NCBI GenBank assembly: GCA_903830985.1 | Contig: CAIKVZ010000240.1 | Coordinates: 24,619 to 88,618 of the forward strand | Length of the DNA stretch: 64,000 bases | From: an uncultured beta proteobacterium | GTDB taxonomy: Bacteria; Pseudomonadota; Gammaproteobacteria; Burkholderiales; Burkholderiaceae_C | Direction: 5' to 3' | Part shown: positions 1-8,365 of the stretch, one piece after another | How the letters are laid out: each line of letters begins with the position of its first letter | How positions within the stretch are numbered: position 1 is the first letter of the stretch | Program-made: the position numbers and the translations under genes | Notes under the pieces: generated by a model | What the model was told of the DNA's origin: nothing | The model's database searches: none | What the model saw: the letters and a program-made list of their open reading frames with translations, nothing else

Positions 1-1
1 A

Positions 2-130
2 CAGCGCGCCATTGCCGCAGCCATGCAAGCCACCGGCGGCAACAAGCTGGCAGTGGCGCGGATGCTGAGAATCGCGCGCGCCACGCTCTATGGACGTCTG
101 GTAAACCCTGTATTAAATAAAGACAAATGA
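2..130 (+). CDS. C-terminal end of a Fis-type HTH regulator (partial)
   Basis: Only the last 42 codons are in the window; the gene begins upstream. The visible peptide has the form of a Fis-family helix-turn-helix: GGNKLAVARMLRIARATLYG, the DNA-recognition end of NtrC/AcoR-type sigma-54-dependent activators. It lies 137 bp upstream of a transporter operon that has a good -24/-12 promoter, so it is probably that operon's activator. The AAA+ and sensor domains cannot be seen here, so the sigma-54 assignment rests on the HTH type and on the context. Confidence 0.75.
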   Translation, partial: QRAIAAAMQATGGNKLAVARMLRIARATLYGRLVNPVLNKDK

Positions 131-134
131 CTGT

Positions 135-161
135 ATTTCGGATGGTTTAAATGTCTGAAAT
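135..161. promoter_or_regulatory. Candidate activator-binding dyad upstream of the -24/-12 promoter
   Basis: ATTTCGGA at 135-142 and TCTGAAAT at 154-161 form an inverted repeat with one mismatch, centred about 75 bp upstream of the -24 element. A second short dyad, GTCA-N6-TGAC, lies at 177-190. Enhancer sites of sigma-54 activators usually sit 80-150 bp upstream of the start, so position fits. There is no T-run, so a terminator for the upstream gene is less likely. Binding is inferred, not shown. Confidence 0.4.
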
Positions 162-218
162 AAAGGCAATTGGTTTGTCAAAACACTGACGGCTTCTTTG
201 AAATCAAGCACTTGCGCG

Positions 219-235
219 CTGGCACGTTAGCTGCG
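219..235 (+). promoter_or_regulatory. Sigma-54 (-24/-12) promoter of the transporter operon
   Basis: CTGGCACGTTAGCTGCG matches the RpoN consensus TGGCACG-N4-TTGC with one mismatch. GG is at 221-222 and GC at 233-234, exactly the invariant GG-N10-GC spacing. The predicted start is near 246, followed by AAGGAG at 253-258 and the ATG at 268. The Fis-type regulator just upstream supports sigma-54 control. Confidence 0.75.
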
Positions 236-267
236 TAGTCTGTCTACCACCACAAGGAGACATTCCC

Positions 268-1449
268 ATGCATCGTCGCACCCTGATCGCACTGGCCACC
301 CTGGCCGCGGCCATTGCCGCACCGGCTTTTGGCCAGTCCAAGGAAATCAAGATCGCCCACATCTACAGCAAGACCGGCGCGCTGGAAGCGTACGGCAAGC
401 AGACGCAGACCGGCTTCATGATGGGCCTGGACTACGCCACCCAGGGTAGCATGATGGTGGCCGGCAAGAAGCTGGTGGTGATCGAGAAGGACGACCAGGG
501 CAAGCCCGATCTGGGCAAGAGCCTGCTGGCCGCCGCCTATGGCGACGACAAGGTCGACCTGGCCGTGGGACCGACGGCTTCGCCCGTGGCCCTGGCCATG
601 CTGCCCGTGGCAGAGGAGTACAAGAAGATCCTGCTGGTCGAACCGGCCGTGGCCGACAGCATCACCGGTGACAAGTGGAACAAGTACATCTTCCGCACCG
701 GGCGCAACTCCAGCCAGGACGCCATTGCCAACGCCGTGGCGCAGGACAAGGAAGGCGTGAGCATCGTCACCATGGCGCAGGATTCCGCCTTTGGCCGTGA
801 CGGCGTGAAGGCCTTCAAGGAGGCGCTGAAGAAGGCCAAGCTGGTGCATGAGGAGTACCTGCCACCGGCGACCACCGACTTCACCGCCGGCGGCCAGCGC
901 ATCATTGACAAGCTCAAGGCGCTGCCCGGACGCAAGGTGATCTTCATCATCTGGGCCGGCGGCAACCCGTTCAAGATCGCCGACATGGACCTGAAACGCC
1001 ACGGCATCGAAATCGCCACCGGTGGCAACATCCTGCCCGCCATGACGGCGTACAAGCAGTTCCCCGGCATGGAGGGCGCGGCCTACTACTACTTCGGCAT
1101 CCCCAAGAACCCGGTGAACGAGGCCATGGTGGCCCAGCACTACAAGCAGTTCAAGACGCCGCCGGACTTCTTCACCGCCGGCGGTTTCTCCGCCGCGATG
1201 GCGGTGGTGACGGCACTCAAGGCCACCAAGGGCGACACCGCCACCAACGGACTGATCAAGGTCATGGAAGGCATGAGCTTTGACACGCCCAAGGGCAAGA
1301 TGACGTTCCGCAAGGAAGACCACCAGGCCATGCAGAGCATGTACCACTTCAAGATCAAGGTCGACCCGGCCTTTGCCTGGGGCGTGCCGGAACTGGTGCG
1401 CGAGATCAAGGCCGAAGAGATGGCCGTTCCGATCAGGAATAAACGCTAA
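268..1449 (+). CDS. Periplasmic binding protein of a branched-chain-amino-acid-type ABC transporter
   Basis: The 393-aa product begins with a Sec signal peptide (MHRRTLIALATLAAAIAAPA, likely cleaved after residue 22) and continues as a type I periplasmic binding fold of the LivJ/Leu-Ile-Val family (opening KEIKIAHIYSKTGALEAYG). It would capture a small organic ligand and deliver it to the permeases encoded downstream. The start has AAGGAG nine bases upstream. The family also carries short-chain acids, amides and aromatic acids, so the ligand is not fixed by sequence. The linked 3-hydroxybutyrate oligomer hydrolase suggests 3-hydroxybutyrate or its oligomers; that is inference. Confidence 0.85.
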   Translation: MHRRTLIALATLAAAIAAPAFGQSKEIKIAHIYSKTGALEAYGKQTQTGFMMGLDYATQGSMMVAGKKLVVIEKDDQGKPDLGKSLLAAAYGDDKVDLAVGPTASPVALAMLPVAEEYKKILLVEPAVADSITGDKWNKYIFRTGRNSSQDAIANAVAQDKEGVSIVTMAQDSAFGRDGVKAFKEALKKAKLVHEEYLPPATTDFTAGGQRIIDKLKALPGRKVIFIIWAGGNPFKIADMDLKRHGIEIATGGNILPAMTAYKQFPGMEGAAYYYFGIPKNPVNEAMVAQHYKQFKTPPDFFTAGGFSAAMAVVTALKATKGDTATNGLIKVMEGMSFDTPKGKMTFRKEDHQAMQSMYHFKIKVDPAFAWGVPELVREIKAEEMAVPIRNKR

Positions 1450-1478
1450 GCCCGATCAGGCGAAATCACGGCCTGGAC

Positions 1479-1550
1479 CGTCATTGCGAGGCGCGTAAGC
1501 GACGTGGCAATCCAGCATGGACTGCCGCGGCCTGCGGCCTCGCAGTGACG
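1479..1550. repeat. Palindromic intergenic repeat element
   Basis: The outer arms CGTCATTGCGAGG (1479-1491) and CCTCGCAGTGACG (1538-1550) are inverted with one mismatch; the inner part (TGGCAATCCA and TGGACTGCC) continues the pairing. The layout matches the widespread proteobacterial intergenic repeat that begins CGTCATTGCGAGG. It sits inside the operon between the binding-protein gene and the first ATPase gene. In the transcript it would fold into a long hairpin that may protect the upstream message. Only this copy is present in the window. Confidence 0.7.
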
Positions 1551-1633
1551 AGCGGTTTTCGCATGAGCCGACGGCTCGCGAAGACGTGAAGATTCTCCCA
1601 ATCGACAACCCATCGCTGACGAGGCGATCCAAC

Positions 1634-2398
1634 ATGCTTGAAACCCAGGATCTCACGGTGCGCTTCGGCGGGCACGTGGCGGTGAACGCTGTCTCCTGCA
1701 AATTTGCAGCGGGTACGTTGACCGCCATCGTCGGCCCGAATGGCGCTGGCAAGACCACGTACTTCAACCTGATCTCCGGGCAACTCAAGGCCACTGCCGG
1801 GCGGGTCAGTCTGCGTGGCCGCGACCTGACGGGACTGAGCGCTTCGGCGCGCACGCACGCCGGGCTGGGTCGGGCCTTTCAGTTGACGAACCTTTTCCCC
1901 AACCTGAGCGTGCTGGAAAACGTGCGCCTGGCGGTGCAGGCCAGTCGGCCTGGTGCGCACCGCCGCGGACTGAACCTGTGGAGCATCTGGAGCGATCACG
2001 GCGCTCTCACGGCCCGCGCCCATGAGATCCTGGTTTCCGTTTCCATGGCGGCGCAGCAGGACGTTCCTGTGGCCAGCCTGCCGCACGGGGATCAGCGCAA
2101 GCTCGAAGTGGCGTTGCTCATGGCTTTGGAGCCCGCGGTCTACATGTTTGATGAGCCCACGGCAGGCATGAGCCACGACGAGGCGCCGGTCATCCTGAAC
2201 CTCATCCGGGAACTGAAGAAGGATCGCAGCAAGACCATTCTGCTGGTGGAACACAAGATGGACGTGGTGCGCGAACTGGCTGACCGCATCATCGTGCTGC
2301 ACAACGGCTCGTTGGTGGCCGATGGGCTTCCGGCCGACGTCATGGCCTCGTCGGTCGTGCAGGAAGCTTATCTCGGCGTCGCGAAGGATCCCCAATGA
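1634..2398 (+). CDS. livG: LivG-type ABC transporter ATP-binding protein
   Basis: This 254-aa ATPase powers the branched-chain-type importer from the cytoplasmic side. Walker A is GPNGAGKTT (residues 34-42), the signature region LPHGDQRK replaces the usual LSGGQ as is common in LivG, and Walker B is VYMFDEPTAGM. An in-frame ATG at 1517 would add 39 residues coded by the palindromic repeat, so I reject it; ATG 1634 gives the normal family start. Its stop overlaps the next gene as ATGA. The symbol denotes the family, not substrate specificity. Confidence 0.85.
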   Translation: MLETQDLTVRFGGHVAVNAVSCKFAAGTLTAIVGPNGAGKTTYFNLISGQLKATAGRVSLRGRDLTGLSASARTHAGLGRAFQLTNLFPNLSVLENVRLAVQASRPGAHRRGLNLWSIWSDHGALTARAHEILVSVSMAAQQDVPVASLPHGDQRKLEVALLMALEPAVYMFDEPTAGMSHDEAPVILNLIRELKKDRSKTILLVEHKMDVVRELADRIIVLHNGSLVADGLPADVMASSVVQEAYLGVAKDPQ

Positions 2399-3120
2399 GT
2401 GCCAATCTGCTCGAGCTCAGCGGCGTGCACACGCACATCGGCGCCTACCACATCCTGCACGGCGTCGACCTCGTCGTGCCGCAGGGGCAACTCACCATGC
2501 TGCTGGGGCGCAACGGCGCGGGCAAGACCACCACGCTGCGCAGCATCATGGGCCTGTGGCGCGCTTCCAAGGGGAGCATCCGGTTCAAGGGCCAGGACAT
2601 CACGGCCCTGCCCACGCCGCAGATCGCCGGTCTGAACATCGCCTACGTGCCGGAAAACATGGGCATCTTTTCCGACCTCACGGTGCAGGAAAACATGCTG
2701 CTGGCGGCGCGAGCGGCAAGCAACGCGGGCCAGATGGACGAAGCAAGGCTGCAATGGATTTTCAAACTGTTCCCGGCGGTGGAGAAATTCTGGAAGCACC
2801 CGGCGGGCAAACTGTCGGGCGGGCAAAAGCAGATGCTGGCGGTGTCGCGCGCCATCGTCGAACCGCGCGACCTGCTGCTCATCGACGAGCCGAGCAAGGG
2901 CCTGGCGCCGGTCATGATCAACAACATGATCGACGCTTTTTCGCAGCTCAAGCAAAGCGGCGTGACGATTCTTTTGGTCGAGCAAAACATCAACTTCGCC
3001 AAGCGTCTCGGTGACCGCGTGGCGGTGATGGACAACGGCGTCGTGGTGCACGCCGGCTCCATGGCCGAGCTGGCCGCAGACGAAGGCTTGCAGCGCTCGC
3101 TGCTGGGACTGGCTCTATGA
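2395..3120 (+). CDS. livF: LivF-type ABC transporter ATP-binding protein
   Basis: This 241-aa protein is the second ATPase of the importer. It shows Walker A GRNGAGKTTT (about residues 39-48), the signature KLSGGQKQML and Walker B LLLIDEPSKGL. It begins on the ATGA overlap with livG and ends on an ATGA overlap with the first permease, so the three are translationally coupled. Confidence 0.88.
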   Translation: MSANLLELSGVHTHIGAYHILHGVDLVVPQGQLTMLLGRNGAGKTTTLRSIMGLWRASKGSIRFKGQDITALPTPQIAGLNIAYVPENMGIFSDLTVQENMLLAARAASNAGQMDEARLQWIFKLFPAVEKFWKHPAGKLSGGQKQMLAVSRAIVEPRDLLLIDEPSKGLAPVMINNMIDAFSQLKQSGVTILLVEQNINFAKRLGDRVAVMDNGVVVHAGSMAELAADEGLQRSLLGLAL

Positions 3121-4106
3121 ACAAGATCACCCAGGATTTCGACTGGAAGCCGCTGCTGCTCGTGCCCTTGCTGGCGCTGTTTGCCCTGCCACTGGTGGGC
3201 TCGGCCTCCACCTGGGTCACGCTCACGGTGGCGGGTCTTGCCATGGGCATGATCGTCTTCATCATCGCATCCGGTCTGACCCTGGTGTTCGGCCTCATGG
3301 ACGTGCTGAATTTCGGCCACGGCGTGTTCATCGCCCTGGGTGCCTTCGTCGCCACCAGCGTGCTCGGCGCCATGGGCGACTGGACCGGCTCACCCGAACT
3401 CTGGCGCAACCTGCTGGCCGTGTTCTCGGCCATGGTCGTGGCCATGCTGGTCGCGGCGGCCGTGGGCCTGGCGTTCGAGCGCTTCATCGTGCGCCCGGTC
3501 TATGGCCAGCACCTGAAGCAGATCCTCATCACCATGGGCGGCATGATCATCGGCGAGGAACTCATCAAGGTGGTCTGGGGCCCGCTGCAGATCGCGCTAC
3601 CGCTGCCAGAGGCCATGCGCGGCTCCATCCTGCTGGGCGACGCTGCGGTCGAACGCTACCGGCTGCTGGCCGTGGTGGTGGGACTGGCGGTGTTTGCGCT
3701 GCAGGTCTGGGTGCTGGCGCGCACCAAGATCGGCCTGCTGATCCGCGCCGGTGTGCAGGACCGCGAGATGGTCGAGTCTCTGGGCTACCGCATCCGGCGC
3801 CTGTTCATTGGCGTGTTCGTGGTGGGCAGTGCGCTGGCCGGCCTGGGCGGCGTGATGTGGGGTCTGTACCAGCAGAACGTGGTGCCGCAGATGGGCGCGC
3901 AGGTGAACGTGCTGATCTTCATCGTCATCATCATCGGCGGTCTGGGCTCCACCGGCGGCGCGCTCATCGGCGCGTTGCTGGTGGGGCTCATGGCCAACTA
4001 CACCGGCTTTCTGTTGCCGAAGGTGGCGCTGTTTTCCAACATCGCGCTCATGGTGGCGGTGCTGCTGTGGCGCCCCCAGGGCGTCTACCCCGTGGCCAAT
4101 CGCTAA
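3117..4106 (+). CDS. livH: LivH-type ABC transporter permease
   Basis: The 329-aa protein has about eight hydrophobic segments and the LivH-type pattern around residues 55-75 (SGLTLVFGLMDVLNFGHGVF). It forms one half of the membrane channel. It is slightly longer than typical LivH (about 290-310 aa) because of a short N-terminal extension. The start codon lies inside the livF stop. Confidence 0.87.
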   Translation: MNKITQDFDWKPLLLVPLLALFALPLVGSASTWVTLTVAGLAMGMIVFIIASGLTLVFGLMDVLNFGHGVFIALGAFVATSVLGAMGDWTGSPELWRNLLAVFSAMVVAMLVAAAVGLAFERFIVRPVYGQHLKQILITMGGMIIGEELIKVVWGPLQIALPLPEAMRGSILLGDAAVERYRLLAVVVGLAVFALQVWVLARTKIGLLIRAGVQDREMVESLGYRIRRLFIGVFVVGSALAGLGGVMWGLYQQNVVPQMGAQVNVLIFIVIIIGGLGSTGGALIGALLVGLMANYTGFLLPKVALFSNIALMVAVLLWRPQGVYPVANR

Positions 4107-4116
4107 GGGCAAATTG

Positions 4117-5184
4117 ATGCTGAACCGACTGATCTCCAATGACTTTCCGCGCAGCCGCGTGCTCGCAGTGCTGCTCGTAGGCCTGCTGCTGGCGCTGGCG
4201 CTCACACCCTTCATTTTTCCGGGCGTGAAGCCGCTGAGCGTGGCGGCCAAGGTGCTGGTGTTCGTGGTGCTGGTGGCCAGCTTTGACCTGCTGCTGGGCT
4301 ATACCGGTATCGTCAGCTTTGCCCACACCATGTTCTTCGGCATTGGGGCCTACGGCATCGCCATCGCCACGACCAATTTGGGCCCGACCTGGGCTGCGCT
4401 GGGCCTGGGCCTCGCCGGCGCGCTGGCGCTGTCGCTGCTGCTGTCGCTGGCGGTGGGGCTGTTTTCGCTGCGCGTGCGCGCCATCTTCTTTGCCATGATC
4501 ACCCTGGCCGTGGCCTCGGCCTTCCAGACCCTGGCCTCGCAGCTGTCCGACTTCACCGGCGGCGAGGACGGCCTGTCCTTCAAGCTGCCGGACTGGCTGT
4601 CGCCGAACTTCGAGTTGTTCGACGAACCGGTGCTGGGGGTGACGATCGACGGGCACATCATCTGCTATTACCTGCTGTTCGTGCTGGCCTTGGGCTTGCT
4701 GCTGGCGCTGCTGCGCATCGTGAATTCGCCTTTCGGTCGGGTGCTGCAGGCGATCCGCGAGAACGAGTTCCGGGCCGAGGCCATAGGCTACCGCGTGGTG
4801 GTGTACCGCACGCTGTCCAGCGTGCTGTCTGCCCTGTTCGCCACCGTCGCCGGCGCCATGCTGGCGCTCTGGCTGCGCTACAACGGACCCGACACCTCGC
4901 TGTCCTTTGAAATCATGATGGACGTGCTGCTCATCGTGGTCATCGGCGGCATGGGAACGATCTACGGCGCGGCCATTGGCGCGGCGCTGTTCCTGGTGGC
5001 GCAAAGCTACCTGCAAGACCTGCTGCGCCTGGCCAGCGACGCCACGGCATCGGTTCCCGTGCTGAGCGCGCTGCTCTCGCCGGACCGCTGGCTGCTCTGG
5101 CTGGGCTTGTTGTTTGTGCTGTCGGTTTACTACTTTCCCACGGGTGTGGTGGGGCGTTTGCGTGCGGGTCGGGCGAAAGCCTGA
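4117..5184 (+). CDS. livM: LivM-type ABC transporter permease
   Basis: This 355-aa polytopic protein is the second half of the channel; LLGYTGIVSFAHTMFFGIGA near residue 60 is the characteristic LivM stretch. The ATG at 4117 is preceded by AAGGG; a TTG directly before it at 4114 would add one residue. Ten bases separate it from livH, so it is part of the same operon. Confidence 0.87.
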   Translation: MLNRLISNDFPRSRVLAVLLVGLLLALALTPFIFPGVKPLSVAAKVLVFVVLVASFDLLLGYTGIVSFAHTMFFGIGAYGIAIATTNLGPTWAALGLGLAGALALSLLLSLAVGLFSLRVRAIFFAMITLAVASAFQTLASQLSDFTGGEDGLSFKLPDWLSPNFELFDEPVLGVTIDGHIICYYLLFVLALGLLLALLRIVNSPFGRVLQAIRENEFRAEAIGYRVVVYRTLSSVLSALFATVAGAMLALWLRYNGPDTSLSFEIMMDVLLIVVIGGMGTIYGAAIGAALFLVAQSYLQDLLRLASDATASVPVLSALLSPDRWLLWLGLLFVLSVYYFPTGVVGRLRAGRAKA

Positions 5185-5223
5185 AACCGATTCTTTGTCG
5201 ATACAACTCTAGGGGACATGACG

Positions 5224-7428
5224 ATGAACCAGACCAAAGTATTTGCCAACCGTACGCCGGCGGCCCTGCTGGCGACGCTGCTCGGCGGCGTGGCGCTGAG
5301 TGGTTGTGGCGGCTCCGACCCGCAGATCAACCAACTCCCCGTCGGCGCCAATCCCTTGGCGCGCGTGGCCTACCGCGCGACAGTCGTGGGCACGGGCAGC
5401 ACAGCCGCGACGCAGGACCTGCTGACCGGCGGCCTGGGCAAGAGTGGTCTGGTGAACACGGCGGCCACGCCCGTCTATGCGAATCCCCTGGCGCCGACGG
5501 TCGACGAGCTGCGCCGCAACGCTCTGCAGTCCAACTACCGCGGACTGGTGGACAACTCGGTCAAGGGCGGCTTTGGCCTGCTGTTCGGGCCCAATATTGA
5601 TCTCGCCGGCAACAGCACGCTGGGCGAGGGGCTGGTGCCTGGGGTGGAGTACACGGGCACGCTGGACGATGGCACGGGCCGCAAGAACGTGGCCATGGCG
5701 ATCCAGATTCCGGACAGCTTCAATGTGAATGCACCTTGCATCGTGCTGGCGCCATCGTCTGGCTCGCGCGGCGTCTATGGTGCCATCGCGACGGCAGGCG
5801 AGTGGGGCCTGAAGCGCGGTTGCGCCGTGGCCCTGACCGACGCCGGCAAGGGCGTCGGCGTATATGACCCCAGCGACGACAGCGTGAACCGCTTCGATGG
5901 AACGCGCGCCACGCGCAGCGTGGCCGGTGCGCTGACGCAATTCGCTGCCAACCTAAGCGACGCGGCGCGCGCAGTTTTCAGTCAGGCATTCCCGAACCGG
6001 CTCGCGCTCAAGCATGCCCACTCGCAAATCAATCCGGAGAAGGATTGGGGCACCGATACCCTGGCCGCAGCCCGCTATGCGCTGTACGCGTTGAACGAGG
6101 AATACGCCGACGCCTTGGGCAACGGCAAAGGCGTGCGCTTCACCGCCGCCAATACCGTGATCATCGCGGCCTCGGTGTCCAATGGTGGCGCCGCGGTGTT
6201 GCGCGCCGCCGAGCAGGACACCGCGGGCATCATCGGCGGCGTGGTGGCCTTCGAGCCCAGCGCCCAGCCGAACACCACGGCCGGCTATGGCGTGCAGTTC
6301 GCCGGTGCGGCGGTGGTCGGCTACGGCAAGTCGCTGGCCGACTACTTCACGCTCGCCAACCTGTACCAGCCCTGCGCGGCTTTGGCGACATCCGCCACCA
6401 TGGCCGAGGTCTCGGTGTTCAACTACATGTCGCTCACCGGCATGAACCCGCGTGCGGCCAATCGCTGCGCGGCCCTCGCGGCCAAGGGTCTGGTGGCCGG
6501 TGCGACCACGGCGGAGCAGTCGGCTGACGCGCTGCTCAAGCTGCGCGCCTACGGCTTCACCGCAGACAACGACGTCATGCATAACGCCATGTACGCCCTG
6601 GGCAACGCGCCCATCATTGCGGCGATGTACACCAACGCCTACGGCCGCTTCAGCGTGGCGGACAACCTGTGCGGGGTCAGTCTGGCTGCAGTCGACGCCA
6701 CCGGTTCTCCGGTCGCTGTGGGCGCAGCCGCCAAGGCCGCCACCTATGCCATTGGCAACGGAACGGCCAACGGTTCGCCCGCCACAGTCGTGTACAACGA
6801 CTCGGTCGGCGGCGCCAAGTCCTGGCCGCTGGCGGTTTCTCCGTCGAGCGGCAAGGCCGACTTTGCGCTGGACAGCGCGCTGTGCCAGCGCGCCCTGGTG
6901 ACGGGTGTGGACAGCATCTCGGGCGCGTCTTTGGGCGCGGCCACAGTTCCGACCAAGGCGCAAAGCGACGCCGTGCGTGCCGGCATCGCCGAAGTCCTGC
7001 TCAATGGCAATCTGCGTGGCAAGCCGACGATCATGGTGGCGGGGCGCAGCGACGCCTTGCTGCCGGTGAACAACTCCGAGCGCGCCTACACCGCCTGGAA
7101 CCATCTGGTCGAGGGGGCCAACAGCAAACTGCGGTACATCGAGGTCACGAACGCCCAGCACTTCGATTCCTTCATCCCTTTCTCCGGATTCGACACGCGC
7201 TATGTGCCGCTGCATGCCTACTTCACCCAGGCCATGAATGCCATGTACGCGCATCTGACGAGCGGCGCGGCACTGCCGCCCAGCCAGGTGGTGCGCACGA
7301 CGGCACGCGGCGGTGTGCCCGGCGCCGCGCCGGCCATCACTGCCTTGAACGTGCCCGCCATCGCGGCCGCACCGGCTGCGGCTGACGCCATCGGCTTCAG
7401 CGGCAACGCGGTGGCGATACCGCAGTGA
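5224..7428 (+). CDS. D-(-)-3-hydroxybutyrate oligomer hydrolase (3HBOH family), lipoprotein-like signal
   Basis: The product (734 aa from this start) matches the 3HBOH family, which hydrolyses short oligomers of 3-hydroxybutyrate released from polyhydroxybutyrate to the monomer. The nucleophile is probably Ser319 in SVSNGG, the family's variant of the lipase box. The N-terminus has a signal segment ending ALSGC, so it may be a lipoprotein or exported. AGGGGA at 5211-5216 is correctly spaced for ATG 5224 and too close to ATG 5218, so I chose 5224. It is 39 bp after livM, in the same direction, which links oligomer hydrolysis to uptake. Confidence 0.85.
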   Translation: MNQTKVFANRTPAALLATLLGGVALSGCGGSDPQINQLPVGANPLARVAYRATVVGTGSTAATQDLLTGGLGKSGLVNTAATPVYANPLAPTVDELRRNALQSNYRGLVDNSVKGGFGLLFGPNIDLAGNSTLGEGLVPGVEYTGTLDDGTGRKNVAMAIQIPDSFNVNAPCIVLAPSSGSRGVYGAIATAGEWGLKRGCAVALTDAGKGVGVYDPSDDSVNRFDGTRATRSVAGALTQFAANLSDAARAVFSQAFPNRLALKHAHSQINPEKDWGTDTLAAARYALYALNEEYADALGNGKGVRFTAANTVIIAASVSNGGAAVLRAAEQDTAGIIGGVVAFEPSAQPNTTAGYGVQFAGAAVVGYGKSLADYFTLANLYQPCAALATSATMAEVSVFNYMSLTGMNPRAANRCAALAAKGLVAGATTAEQSADALLKLRAYGFTADNDVMHNAMYALGNAPIIAAMYTNAYGRFSVADNLCGVSLAAVDATGSPVAVGAAAKAATYAIGNGTANGSPATVVYNDSVGGAKSWPLAVSPSSGKADFALDSALCQRALVTGVDSISGASLGAATVPTKAQSDAVRAGIAEVLLNGNLRGKPTIMVAGRSDALLPVNNSERAYTAWNHLVEGANSKLRYIEVTNAQHFDSFIPFSGFDTRYVPLHAYFTQAMNAMYAHLTSGAALPPSQVVRTTARGGVPGAAPAITALNVPAIAAAPAAADAIGFSGNAVAIPQ

Positions 7429-7501
7429 GCCCGGGCGCACTGCGACCAGCGATGACGGTTCACTGATCAGCTCCAAGGCGATTCGACACGGGGGACGCGC
7501 C

Positions 7502-8365
7502 ATGCCAATGACATCCAACTACCTGACCTGCGCCGGGCGCGAAATTCATTACACCGAATGGGGTGCGCAGCACAGCGAAACGGTGATTGCCTGGCATGGC
7601 CTGGCGCGCACCGGGCGCGACATGGACGAACTGGCGCAGCGTCTGAGCCCGCATTACCGGGTCATTTGTCCCGATACCATAGGCCGGGGCTTAAGCCAGT
7701 GGAGCCCGCTGCCGGCGCAGGAGTACTGTCTGGCGTTCTATGCGCGCATCGCGGCCGAGCTGCTTGGCCAACTCGGCATCGAGCAGGCGCATTGGGTGGG
7801 CACCTCCATGGGTGGGGCCATCGGCATGCTGTGCGCCGGCGCCCTGACCCAGCCGCAGCTCAAGGGTCGCATCCGCAGCCTGGTGCTCAACGACAACGCG
7901 CCCGAGCTGGCCCAGCCGGCGATCGAGCGCATCAAGGCCTATGCCGGCAAGCCGCCGGCGTTTGCCACGGTGATGGAACTGGAGGCTTTCTTCCGTCAGG
8001 TCTACCAACCCTATGGGCAGCTGACCGACGCGCAGTGGCGCCGGCTGGCAGAGACCTCGACGCGCCGCTTGCCCGACGGCCGCGTCACGCCGCATTACGA
8101 CCCGGCCATGGTGCAGCAGTTCACGCACCATCCCGACGACTACCTGATCTGGGCGCATTACGACGCGGTCGAGGTTCCGGTGCTGCTGTTGCGCGGCGCC
8201 GAGTCGGACCTGGTGCTGCCGCAAACAGTGGCACGCATGCGCCTGCGCGGGCCCGGTGCCAAGGGCCTGCTGCACGTGATTGAGGTGCCAGGCTGTGGCC
8301 ACGCGCCGGCGCTCAACGTGGCCGCGCAACTGGACCCGGTGGTCAGCTTTTTGAAAAGCTGCTAG
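7502..8365 (+). CDS. Alpha/beta hydrolase
   Basis: The 287-aa cytoplasmic protein has an alpha/beta-hydrolase fold: nucleophile elbow GTSMGG (Ser in WVGTSMGGAIG), an acidic residue in RGAESD and a C-terminal His in GCGHAP. It follows the oligomer hydrolase by 73 bp with a GGGGGA upstream of the ATG; a second ATG lies two codons in. It may finish hydrolysis of a 3-hydroxybutyrate ester inside the cell, but the sequence does not fix the substrate. Its TAG overlaps the stop of the convergent aldo/keto reductase. Confidence 0.8.
   Translation: MPMTSNYLTCAGREIHYTEWGAQHSETVIAWHGLARTGRDMDELAQRLSPHYRVICPDTIGRGLSQWSPLPAQEYCLAFYARIAAELLGQLGIEQAHWVGTSMGGAIGMLCAGALTQPQLKGRIRSLVLNDNAPELAQPAIERIKAYAGKPPAFATVMELEAFFRQVYQPYGQLTDAQWRRLAETSTRRLPDGRVTPHYDPAMVQQFTHHPDDYLIWAHYDAVEVPVLLLRGAESDLVLPQTVARMRLRGPGAKGLLHVIEVPGCGHAPALNVAAQLDPVVSFLKSC

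Noticed and set aside
1517..1633. Upstream ATG extension of livG
   Set aside because: The extra 39 residues are coded by the palindromic repeat, and the family's normal start lies at 1634.
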